From the NCBI GenBank assembly GCA_037440525.1, contig JBBITW010000014.1:1-33284 (forward strand): a stretch of DNA of 33,284 nucleotides, written 5' to 3'. A model generated the notes under the pieces. It was given only the letters and a program-made list of their open reading frames with translations, did no database searches and was not told the origin of the DNA. The translations under genes and the position numbers were made by a program. Of the stretch, positions 22,507 through 30,619 are shown piece after piece. Position 1 is the stretch's first letter. Each line of letters begins with the position of its first letter. Source of the DNA: JBBITW01 sp037440525 (GTDB taxonomy: Bacteria; Desulfobacterota; BSN033; UBA1163).

Positions 22507-24768
22507 TTATATCTTCCCAAGTGCCTTGAGGATCTTCTGAGGGGTTACGGGATATTCCATTATCCTCTTTCCAATCGCATTCGATATGGCCATCAGCACC
22601 GCACTCGGTCCTGGTGCAGTTGCTATCTCCCCAACTCCTATTGCTCTAAAACGATGGCTTGCAACTGGAGTCTCAAGGATCACATTTCTAAATTCAGGAA
22701 GATCTAAGAATGTGCGCCATTTATAATCTATCATATTACAATTCAATATTCTGCCTGTTGATCTATCGAGAATCGATTCCTCAAATATGGCTGTATCTAT
22801 ACCTGCAGCTCCAAGAGAACCGTGAAGCTGATTCTCAATTGAAAGGGGATCTATGATCTGTCCACAATCTGTTGAGGCAACCACTTTTACCAAATCCACT
22901 TTTCCTGTCTCAACATCCACTTCAACCTCTGTAAATATCATCATAAAATTCGAAAGCGTGTAGTCAGGCTCAAAGCGACCCTGACCTGTAATCGTCTGCC
23001 TGAGACCCATTGCCCTTCTCCACGGAATCGACCTCTCTGGCTTCCCTTTAATATATATCAAACCATCCTTCGTCTCGAGTTCTTCAGGCCCTGCACCAAG
23101 AATTGGGGAAGCAAGCTCAAAAAGTCTCTTCTTCACATCCTCAGCCGCCTCTATCACTGCATATCCAACTGCATATGTCCCTCGAGAACCTGCAAGCCCG
23201 AACTCAAATGGATTTAAAATTGTATCAGGAGGGGATATACGAACATGATCAACTGGCAGGTTTAATACCTCGGCAACCATCTTACAGAGACTGCTTCGCT
23301 GTCCTGTCCCTGATTCTGATACACAGCAATGGATTATTGCCGTGGCATCGGGGTTCAATCTCACATATGCCTCAGATTCATCTTCGCCAACATCTGCATT
23401 TCCATGAAGTCCAACACCAACCCCTCTTCTCTTTGGCCCATTTACTGATGTGGGTTTAAACCAGCCCTTCCACTTCTCCCTCCAGCCAAATACCTCTGCT
23501 CCCCTCTCCATCGCCTTAGAATAATCTATACCTCTTGAAATCCACCAATTTCCATCTCTCCAGAAATATCCATCACCTGCCTTGGCAAAGTTCTTTTTAA
23601 AGAATTCAAGAGGATCTATCTCAGCCCTCTCCATGGCCATTGTCAGAATTGGTATGAGCACACTCTTAAGCTCCTGACCACCAAAACCTCTAACCGTTCC
23701 TGAAGGGTTTCTATTTGTTAAGAAAACCCTCGGTTGAAGATTCCAGTTAGGGCATCTGAGCATGAGCTGGGCTTCCCCACAACCCACAGCTACCATCCCC
23801 TGAGAAGTCTCAGAATAGGCCCCTGTATTAATAAACCATTCACCTGATACTGCTGTAACTGTTCCATCGTCTTTCATCCCAACCTTTGCATGGATACGTG
23901 AGCCAAGTCTCAGGGTGAAGGCAGTAAATTGTTCCTCCTTGGTATAATACATCTTCACAGGCCTGCCTGTTACCTTTGCAAGTGAGGCCGCATAACCAAA
24001 AAGTAATAATGTCTCATGTTTTGTTCCGTAACTACCACCGCAGTGAGTTCCAATACCTCTAACATCGACCATTTTAAGGTAAGGTTGTCCAACCAGTCTT
24101 AGCATTGAGGCGGATTGTGAGGCCCCCCATACGGTCAATTGATTTTCCCCTTCCCACATCACAATAACACCCGGAGGTTCAGGCGGTAAGGGATTTGGTA
24201 TGTTTTCATATGAACATACACCTTCTACTACGAAGTCAGCTTCTCGTAAACCCTCTTCCACATCACCGATAACGATCTCCTGAAGTGTCCTCTCTCCAAA
24301 TATACGAAAGCCTCTTGGAAGCAAATTACCCGGAAATTCAGGATAAAGCTGGGATTGGCCTGGTCTTTTTGCATCCTCTATATCGTAGAAAGAAGGAAGG
24401 GTTTCATATTCAACATCTATAAGATCAAGTGCCTCTATTGCTATCTCATCTCTCTCTGCTGCAACGAGAGCAACAGCGTCACCCGCAAAACGAACCTTTT
24501 TATCGAGCAATAATTTATGGGGAGGTGTACCTGATCTCCATTGCGGTGCATTTTTATATGTTAGAACAGCCCTCACACCTGAAAGCCGCTCTGCCCTACT
24601 CGTATCTATCTTCTTAATATTGGCATGTGGGTAAGGACTTCTAAGAACCTTTCCGTATAACATGCCAGGAATTTTTATATCATCTATATACTTTGCCTTC
24701 CCTGTAACAATCTCCCTTGCATCTATTCTCGGTGTGGTCTTTCCTATGTGCCTGTAAAATTCACCCAT
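22507..24768 (-). CDS. Molybdenum hydroxylase large subunit, set 2 (divergent)
   Basis: The 753-residue molybdopterin subunit belongs to the xanthine oxidase family with several altered motifs: HCGGSYGTK (~242-250) where GGGFG(G/S)K is usual, VRGFGGQELK instead of RGFGAPQ, and SESGTGQRSS at the GQGS position. The C-terminal catalytic Glu is kept (GVGEIATAPG, E714). Overall domain order is intact, so it is probably active with an unusual substrate or cofactor environment. It overlaps the small-subunit gene by 8 nt, and the flavoprotein fusion starts 13 nt after its stop, so the three form one transcription unit. Confidence 0.92.
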   Translation of the reverse strand: MGEFYRHIGKTTPRIDAREIVTGKAKYIDDIKIPGMLYGKVLRSPYPHANIKKIDTSRAERLSGVRAVLTYKNAPQWRSGTPPHKLLLDKKVRFAGDAVALVAAERDEIAIEALDLIDVEYETLPSFYDIEDAKRPGQSQLYPEFPGNLLPRGFRIFGERTLQEIVIGDVEEGLREADFVVEGVCSYENIPNPLPPEPPGVIVMWEGENQLTVWGASQSASMLRLVGQPYLKMVDVRGIGTHCGGSYGTKHETLLLFGYAASLAKVTGRPVKMYYTKEEQFTAFTLRLGSRIHAKVGMKDDGTVTAVSGEWFINTGAYSETSQGMVAVGCGEAQLMLRCPNWNLQPRVFLTNRNPSGTVRGFGGQELKSVLIPILTMAMERAEIDPLEFFKKNFAKAGDGYFWRDGNWWISRGIDYSKAMERGAEVFGWREKWKGWFKPTSVNGPKRRGVGVGLHGNADVGEDESEAYVRLNPDATAIIHCCVSESGTGQRSSLCKMVAEVLNLPVDHVRISPPDTILNPFEFGLAGSRGTYAVGYAVIEAAEDVKKRLFELASPILGAGPEELETKDGLIYIKGKPERSIPWRRAMGLRQTITGQGRFEPDYTLSNFMMIFTEVEVDVETGKVDLVKVVASTDCGQIIDPLSIENQLHGSLGAAGIDTAIFEESILDRSTGRILNCNMIDYKWRTFLDLPEFRNVILETPVASHRFRAIGVGEIATAPGPSAVLMAISNAIGKRIMEYPVTPQKILKALGKI

Positions 24769-25318
24769 TTATTTCAACCTTCCTCTTTTTAACAACTTCC
24801 ATCACTGCATCAATAACATGGTAATGACTTATACACCTGCAATAATGCCCTGATAAGGCTTCTTTTACCTGCTCCTCTGAGGGATCAGGATACTTATCGA
24901 GCAATGCCTTAGAGCTCATTATAATCCCCGGGGTGCAAAATCCACACTGAAATGCTCCATGATCGATAAAGGCCTGCTGAATTGGATGAAGCCTACCCGT
25001 TTCAGGATCTTCTAATCCTTCAATTGTTGTTATGCTCTTCCCATCACATTCAATCGTAAGGGTCATACAGGAAAGAATAGCTTCCCCATCAACGAGGACT
25101 GTGCATGCCCCACATGCCCCATGGTCACATCCAATCTTTGTGCCTGTGAGTCCCAATGTCTCCCTCAATGTATAAGCGAGTGTGTGTGATGGTTCAACCT
25201 CATTTTGATGGCTTCCAATCCTGAGCTCATAAGGTTTCCCATTAACTGAAAGGATGATACTCTGTCTTTCAGATTTATAACTCTTTGTAGAAGACTTTCT
25301 TCTCATTTCCTTTGTCAT
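24761..25318 (-). CDS. Molybdenum hydroxylase 2Fe-2S small subunit, set 2
   Basis: The 185-residue two-cluster subunit has ligands C64, C69, C72 (GCDHGACGAC), C84, and C125, C128 (CGFC), C160, C162 (YCRCISH, where CRCTGY is usual). An extra basic N-terminus (~20 residues) precedes the ferredoxin fold; it could be a real extension or reflect a wrong start. The ATG at 25318 lies only 11 bp from repeat copy E, so the leader, and an AGAGG 15 nt upstream, come largely from the repeat. It is the first gene of the set 2 unit. Confidence 0.92.
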   Translation of the reverse strand: MTKEMRRKSSTKSYKSERQSIILSVNGKPYELRIGSHQNEVEPSHTLAYTLRETLGLTGTKIGCDHGACGACTVLVDGEAILSCMTLTIECDGKSITTIEGLEDPETGRLHPIQQAFIDHGAFQCGFCTPGIIMSSKALLDKYPDPSEEQVKEALSGHYCRCISHYHVIDAVMEVVKKRKVEING

Positions 25319-25329
25319 ATACTCAATAA

Positions 25330-25553
25330 GAGACCTCTGAAAAAGTATTAAAAACTATTCTATAGACTGGGGAGGTGGGGTGGAAAAGCCTTCGAGCGGA
25401 TACCTTTGATAGTTTAGCACTAATGATTAATACCCTGAAAAGGCTTGTTTTACATTATGCGATTGTAAGCAATTTAATAAATTCTAAATGTCCGCATTCG
25501 AAGAGTTTGGAACCCTACCTCCCCAATCAATTCAGGACTTTTTCAGAGGTCTC
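25330..25553 (+). repeat. Full copy E (224 bp) of the dispersed palindromic element
   Basis: This is the most regular copy: GAGACCTCTGAAAAAGT at the left and ACTTTTTCAGAGGTCTC at the right form a perfect 17-bp terminal inverted repeat, with AATAA direct repeats outside (25325-25329 and 25554-25558). The nested GACTGGGGAGGTGGGG and CCCTACCTCCCCAATC arms are present. It separates the transglutaminase-like gene from molybdenum hydroxylase set 2 and forms the immediate upstream region of the latter. Confidence 0.94.
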
Positions 25554-25576
25554 AATAAGCCTTTTGATTTCCTATT

Positions 25577-26209
25577 TTACTCACCCAAGATCGATCTCTT
25601 TGCCTCTGGTTTTAATTCAGATATAACCCACTGTTTAACTTCTTCCACCGGGACATCCGCACGGGTTCCTCGATCAAATATATATTCTATATGCAATTTT
25701 CCATCCCGAGTATGGGAGTGAAATTTCGCATCCCTCTTCCCATCGAACTCCACAGGGATGATCCCATATTTCTGGCACATCTCGAGATCAAAAGCAGGTG
25801 TTGCGCCAATCCATTTCCCGTTGAGATAAAACTCGACATAACCATGATCAGGGATAACATTTGACAAGAGCAACTCGGCCATCTTTTCTGGCAAGAGATG
25901 ATTTCTAAGAATGACAAAATGAAATCTCGAAGGAATTCCCACTGCACGGCTCAGTGCAATAAGGAGGGCTGCCTTCTGAATGCAAAAACCATCTCCTCTT
26001 GCTAATGTATTACTTGCTCTAAAATGCTCAGGTAGATTTCGAATTACATATGGATTATATTTGATTCTGTCCCTTACAAAGTAGAAGAGGCTTTTGGCCT
26101 TCTCTATTATATCCTCCTTATTCCTTGTCAATTCTTCAGCCTTACTCTTTATGGACGGATGATCGCTATCGACTATAGGAGTTGCCTTTAAATATTCTTC
26201 CATATTCAT
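25577..26209 (-). CDS. Transglutaminase-like (papain-fold) protein
   Basis: The 210-residue protein has a transglutaminase-core triad: C76 in RGDGFCIQKAALLIAL, H121 in PDHGYVEFYLNGKW and D140 in TPAFDLEM. FYFVRDRIKYNPY near residue 42 is the usual lead-in. There is no signal peptide, so it is probably cytoplasmic. Such proteins can be proteases, amidases or transferases rather than true transglutaminases. The ribosome binding site is weak. It ends 24 bp before repeat copy E and lies on the strand of the molybdenum hydroxylase genes; a functional link is possible but not shown. Confidence 0.85.
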   Translation of the reverse strand: MNMEEYLKATPIVDSDHPSIKSKAEELTRNKEDIIEKAKSLFYFVRDRIKYNPYVIRNLPEHFRASNTLARGDGFCIQKAALLIALSRAVGIPSRFHFVILRNHLLPEKMAELLLSNVIPDHGYVEFYLNGKWIGATPAFDLEMCQKYGIIPVEFDGKRDAKFHSHTRDGKLHIEYIFDRGTRADVPVEEVKQWVISELKPEAKRSILGE

Positions 26210-26318
26210 AAAGGTTTTATATATACCCTAAATTGAGTGATTCTTTAGCAGATGTCATTTATCTAATGCTCCAATTAATAATCAGTCATTGCAAACACTC
26301 AAAGGGTGCGTAGCAATC

Positions 26319-27536
26319 TCAATATGAAAAGAATCCTTTCTTTGTCTTTTTACCAAGGAAGCCTGCATAGACGTAATTCTTTAACATATAATGAGGCCAG
26401 AATCGAGTGCCTAAGGCATCTTTTAAATGATTCAGTTTATCAAGCACCCAATCCAATCCTCTCTCATCAGCCCAGTGAAGTGGTCCACCTACTCCCTTAT
26501 CATCGCACGGAAAACCTGTTCCCAGAACCATCGCCCTATCAATATCTTCAGCCGTGGCAATGCCCTCCTGAAGACAACATATGGCTTCATTTACCTGTCT
26601 CAGAATCAACCTCTCAGGAGAAAACTCTGTATTTTTTATTCCTGTCTCTTCCTGAATCTTTCGAACTATCTCCAGAAACTCATCGTCCACCTTTCCATTC
26701 ACGTATATACCCTTGCCCGATTTTATACCCAATCTCCCTCGTTCAAATAATCTCTTAAAAAGGATTGGGACAGGAAATCTATCTCCATATGCCTCAAAAA
26801 GAATTGGAAATGTATGGACTCCAACATCAATCCCGACCATATCATTCATAGTAAGAGGCCCCATAGGAAATCCTTCCTTTTTCATAGCTTCGTCAATCTC
26901 CATGGGAGATGCCGCTCCCTCCTGAGCAGCGAGCATTGCCTCACCTGCATATGGCATAATGATTCTATTAACCAAAAATCCTGGACAATCCTTTGCCTTA
27001 ACAGGAATCTTCTTTATCCCACGCACAAACTCAATCCCCAAATTGACAACCTCCTCAGATGTCTGAAGACCTGGAATCACCTCCACAAGCCTCATCAGTG
27101 GAACAGGATTGAAAAAGTGGAGGCCTAAAAATCTTCCTGAGCGAGAAACCTCTGAAGCCATCCTTGTAATCGAAAGTGTGGATGTATTTGAGGCAAATAT
27201 TGTCTCAGGACGACAAATCTTATCAAGTCTTTTAAAGAGATCAATCTTAAGTCTTAAATCCTCAAAGACTGCCTCTATGATTAAGTTAGATTCTTTAATT
27301 TCTTCGATACTGGTTGTGGGAATAATTCTCTTGATTATCTCTTCCTTTTCTACAGAAGAAAGCCTTCCCTTTTCAACATTTTTTGAAAGGGCCTTTTCTA
27401 TTCTTTCAACTCCCTTCTTTACCAGATCCTCTGATATGTCTAAAATTTTAGCCTTAAAACCTGCCTGTGCTATGACCTGCGCAATACCTCCGCCCATTGT
27501 CCCTGCTCCCAAGATTCCAACCTCTTTGATTTCCAT
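26319..27536 (-). CDS. 3-hydroxyacyl-CoA dehydrogenase
   Basis: The 405-residue enzyme oxidises a 3-hydroxyacyl-CoA to the 3-oxo form with NAD+. The Rossmann motif GILGAGTMGGGIAQ is at ~7-20, followed by ASNTSTLSIT, the catalytic His in GLHFFNPVPLMRLVE, and two C-terminal 3HCDH domains (FLVNRIIMPY, then a second copy with VLGTGFPCDDKG). No crotonase part is fused. GGAGG precedes the ATG closely. It lies 102 bp downstream of tctA on the same strand and fits a beta-oxidation-like step of the island's pathway. Confidence 0.93.
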   Translation of the reverse strand: MEIKEVGILGAGTMGGGIAQVIAQAGFKAKILDISEDLVKKGVERIEKALSKNVEKGRLSSVEKEEIIKRIIPTTSIEEIKESNLIIEAVFEDLRLKIDLFKRLDKICRPETIFASNTSTLSITRMASEVSRSGRFLGLHFFNPVPLMRLVEVIPGLQTSEEVVNLGIEFVRGIKKIPVKAKDCPGFLVNRIIMPYAGEAMLAAQEGAASPMEIDEAMKKEGFPMGPLTMNDMVGIDVGVHTFPILFEAYGDRFPVPILFKRLFERGRLGIKSGKGIYVNGKVDDEFLEIVRKIQEETGIKNTEFSPERLILRQVNEAICCLQEGIATAEDIDRAMVLGTGFPCDDKGVGGPLHWADERGLDWVLDKLNHLKDALGTRFWPHYMLKNYVYAGFLGKKTKKGFFSY

Positions 27537-27638
27537 CTTCTCCTCCTTTCAATTTCTTAAAAGAAATAACTATATAATCCTTAACCTTCGTATGCAAAAA
27601 AAGATATAATAAAAACTCTCCAATTTAGATAGCAATAA

Positions 27639-29144
27639 CTATTCTTTGAATTCTTCATATTTTAATCTATGCCTTCTAACAAATGGTAAAATATTTGATA
27701 GGAGCAATATAAAACTGACTCCTAATGCAATCCCAGCAATCGGACGACTAATAAAGATCATAAAACTTCCCTGTGACATTAATAGAGACTGACGCAAAGC
27801 CTGTTCCAGCATGGGTCCCAATACAAAAGCAAGGACAAGAGGAGCAACTTCATAACCAAATTTTCTCACAAGGTAACCCACCACTCCAAAGAAAACCATT
27901 AGAAATAGATCAAAAGGAGAGTTATTTACACTATATGCACCTATAATGCAGAATAGAAGAATCAATGGAAATAGAATTCTGTAGGGAATTTTTAATACCT
28001 GGACCCATATTCCTATCAACGGAAGGTTAAGGAGAAGCAGTATGACATTGCCAAGATATAAACTGGCCACCACACCCCAGAAGAGATCAGGATGATTTTT
28101 TATAAGTAAGGGACCAGGTTTTAGCCCATGAATGAGCAAGGCAGAAAAGAGCATTGCTGTGGCAGGATTGGATGGTATTCCCAGAGAAAAAAGTGTAACC
28201 AAAGAACCCCCTGTTGCTGCATTATTGGCTGATTCCGGACCAGCTACCCCTTCGATAGCACCCTTACCAAACTTCCATGGATGCTTGGAACTCTTCTTTT
28301 CCACTGCATAAGAGATAAATGAAGCAATTACAGCCCCGCCACCGGGGAGGATTCCGATAAGGAAACCAATAACTGATCCTCTAAGCACAGCCCATTTTGA
28401 TTGGGCCCAATCTTTAAGAGAAGGCCATATATGGGTGATTTTTCCATGCAAGATTTCAGTTTTTACAGTCTGTTCAATATTAATGAGAACTTCAGATATT
28501 CCAAAAAGACCCATCATCAAAGGGATAATCCCGACTCCGTCAGTCAGCTCTTCGAGGCCAAAGGTAAACTTGGGTTGACCTGTTACCAAATCGAGCCCGA
28601 CACTGCCAATTATAATTCCCACCAGTGCCATCATCAATGCCTTCAACATGGAACCCTGGGCAAGATAGGTAAGTAGAATCAATCCCATGCATATGATACT
28701 GAAATATTCTGGTGGACCAAAAAGAAGAGCTGCCTTGGCAAGAGGACGGGCAATAAACATCAATCCAATAACACTAAGTGTCCCCGCTATAAAAGAACCC
28801 AATGCCGCCATTCCCAGTGCTGGACCTGCTCTACCCTGTCTTGCCATTTGATACCCATCAATGGATGTTACTACGGAAGCGGCCTCTCCAGGGACATTGA
28901 CCAATATAGATGTTGTAGACCCTCCATACATTGCTCCATAATATATTCCTGCCAGCATAATAATACTTGTAGTAGGTTCGATTTTGAAAGTAGCTGGAAG
29001 AAGCAAGGCCATTGTGCCAGCAGGACCAATACCAGGAAGTACCCCCACAAGGGTTCCTATTAATACTCCGACAAAACAGAAAAAAAGATTTGTAGGATTG
29101 AATACAGTATTGAAGCCTAAAATTATGGTATCAAACAATCCCAT
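27639..29144 (-). CDS. tctA: Tripartite tricarboxylate transporter large permease, TctA family
   Basis: The 501-residue permease is very hydrophobic with about a dozen predicted membrane segments. Family-typical stretches are VLPGIGPAGTMALLLP near the N-terminus, YYGAMYGGSTTSILVNVPGE, and FLIGILPGGGAVIASF around the middle with the second glycine-rich loop. It imports a carboxylate in concert with TctB and the binding protein TctC. It starts 8 nt after the tctB stop with a weak ribosome binding site, so coupling is likely. The gene order C-B-A is the standard one. Confidence 0.95.
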   Translation of the reverse strand: MGLFDTIILGFNTVFNPTNLFFCFVGVLIGTLVGVLPGIGPAGTMALLLPATFKIEPTTSIIMLAGIYYGAMYGGSTTSILVNVPGEAASVVTSIDGYQMARQGRAGPALGMAALGSFIAGTLSVIGLMFIARPLAKAALLFGPPEYFSIICMGLILLTYLAQGSMLKALMMALVGIIIGSVGLDLVTGQPKFTFGLEELTDGVGIIPLMMGLFGISEVLINIEQTVKTEILHGKITHIWPSLKDWAQSKWAVLRGSVIGFLIGILPGGGAVIASFISYAVEKKSSKHPWKFGKGAIEGVAGPESANNAATGGSLVTLFSLGIPSNPATAMLFSALLIHGLKPGPLLIKNHPDLFWGVVASLYLGNVILLLLNLPLIGIWVQVLKIPYRILFPLILLFCIIGAYSVNNSPFDLFLMVFFGVVGYLVRKFGYEVAPLVLAFVLGPMLEQALRQSLLMSQGSFMIFISRPIAGIALGVSFILLLSNILPFVRRHRLKYEEFKE

Positions 29145-29152
29145 GCTCTTTA

Positions 29153-29605
29153 TTAAAGACTAAATAGCCCCTCTGGAAATTGACAATTTAACCATTTTGA
29201 AAATATATAATATGAAATGATAGTGATTACTAAGGAAGAAATTAGAATCCACCACCATTTTTGTCCCCTGATAATCCAGAAGAGGAAACTCATCAGAAGA
29301 AATGTACTGATGAGGTAACCTGCGATGGGCATAAATTTTGAGTAAATAAACAGGGCAACGATAACTAAAAAGACCCTTCCCCATAATCTCCCTTGGAAGA
29401 GAGGTAAAATTTTTATTCCTTCCTTTTTAAAAGATGTCTGGACCAATAGAAGGAACGAAAGGATTCCTAATAAAGCTGAAGCCCCAAAAGACATGAATCC
29501 CATTCCGGGATCACTGAGTTTTCCAATACCCAAACGTAGAGATTCAATCAAAACAAAGATAGAAAAAAAGAGCCAGAAAAGGCTACTCCCTTTATCAGCC
29601 CTCAT
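29153..29605 (-). CDS. tctB: Tripartite tricarboxylate transporter small permease, TctB family
   Basis: The 150-residue membrane protein has four predicted transmembrane helices and the TctB/DUF1468 pattern: IESLRLGIGKLSDPGMGFM after helix 1, and paired C-terminal helices (IAGYLISTFLLMSFLFWIIR region). Its ATG overlaps the tctC stop (TAATG), so the two are translationally coupled. Confidence 0.92.
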   Translation of the reverse strand: MRADKGSSLFWLFFSIFVLIESLRLGIGKLSDPGMGFMSFGASALLGILSFLLLVQTSFKKEGIKILPLFQGRLWGRVFLVIVALFIYSKFMPIAGYLISTFLLMSFLFWIIRGQKWWWILISSLVITIISYYIFSKWLNCQFPEGLFSL

Positions 29606-30597
29606 TATTTCTTCTCAGGCTCCTTAATTAAATCGAGTTTTGTTAATAATTCTTTGTAATAATTAAATAATTTTTCAACCAATCTCTCTGTATCCTTTGA
29701 GGTTAAAAAACAGACCTCCATCTCTATCTTATCAATAATCTGTTTGTACTCTGGATCCTCTGTTGCCTTACGAAAGGCATCTTCTAACTTATTCACCATG
29801 AATGAAGGTGTTCCCTTAGGAGCGGCCACTAAAAAATATGATTCATTAACCAAATCATGACCCAGTTCCCGCAGAGTGGGCACATCGGGAAATTGCCTCA
29901 TTCTCTCTCCAGCCAGCGTGACCAGAAGCCGAAATGCCCCGCTCCTTACATGAGGTACCCATTCTTCACTTCCATTGTAGAAGGTTATATGCCCCCCTAA
30001 TAAAGCAGTGATTGAAGCTGCCCCTCCTTTTTGCGGGATATGAATCCAATGGATCCCCAGCTTCTTACCAAGGTATTCTGTGAATACATGGGCTGGGGAG
30101 TAAGCCCCCACTGTGCTGTAGGTAACTTTCCCGGGATTTTTCTTTGCATATTCAATCAACTCATTAAATGTCTTCCAGGGGGAATCTGATCTTACTACTA
30201 TTCCAGTCCTTGATCTAACAAAATTTGAGACATAAACAAAATCCTTATAACTATAAGGAAGTGGTCGAAAGTGGGGATGCCAGACAAGCCCAATAATACT
30301 GCAAGAGACCAAGTGATAACCATCTGGTTTATGTTTTGCGGCAACACCGAGGCCAACAGAACCTCCCCCACCACCGACATTAGAGACAACGATGGGTTGA
30401 CCAAGAAACCTCTCCGCCTTGCTTGCAAGAGGACGGGTGGAAAGGTCGGTTGTCCCACCTGGTGGGAAATTAACCAGGAGATTAATAGGCCTTGTTGGAT
30501 ATTCCTGTCCCAAAGATAGGGTTGGGACTAAAAAAAGAAAAAACAGACATAAAAAAAACTTCTCAATTATTCCTCTTTTTCCACTATAAGTAAACAT
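29605..30597 (-). CDS. tctC: Tripartite tricarboxylate transporter substrate-binding protein, TctC/Bug family
   Basis: The 330-residue periplasmic binding protein starts at ATG 30597, chosen because AAAGGAGGT lies 7 nt upstream and the signal peptide then has a normal length; a longer frame begins at 30627. The signal sequence runs to about LVPTLSLG|QEYPTRP. Mature features: INLLVNFPPGGTTDLSTRPL (the conserved ligand loop), VVSNVGGGGGSVG and the C-terminal domain with DVPTLRELGHD. Bug proteins bind carboxylates or other small organic acids by contacts in these loops; the ligand here is not known. It lies 22 nt after the SDR-like gene. Confidence 0.94.
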   Translation of the reverse strand: MFTYSGKRGIIEKFFLCLFFLFLVPTLSLGQEYPTRPINLLVNFPPGGTTDLSTRPLASKAERFLGQPIVVSNVGGGGGSVGLGVAAKHKPDGYHLVSCSIIGLVWHPHFRPLPYSYKDFVYVSNFVRSRTGIVVRSDSPWKTFNELIEYAKKNPGKVTYSTVGAYSPAHVFTEYLGKKLGIHWIHIPQKGGAASITALLGGHITFYNGSEEWVPHVRSGAFRLLVTLAGERMRQFPDVPTLRELGHDLVNESYFLVAAPKGTPSFMVNKLEDAFRKATEDPEYKQIIDKIEMEVCFLTSKDTERLVEKLFNYYKELLTKLDLIKEPEKK

Positions 30598-30619
30598 TTT
30601 TAAACCTCCTTTCTCGTTT

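Noticed and set aside
1..25553. Recurrent repeats as a CRISPR array
   Set aside because: Copies are ~220 bp, kilobases apart, with target duplications and no regular spacers or cas genes.
19892..25558. Copies D and E as ends of a classical composite transposon
   Set aside because: Each copy is flanked by its own exact direct repeat, so each inserted on its own; a composite would share one duplication at the outer ends, and no transposase is present.
27109..27609. 166-codon plus-strand frame opposite the 3-hydroxyacyl-CoA dehydrogenase
   Set aside because: It is antisense to a clear enzyme gene, has no recognisable motif and shows the Ser/Leu-rich composition typical of shadow frames.
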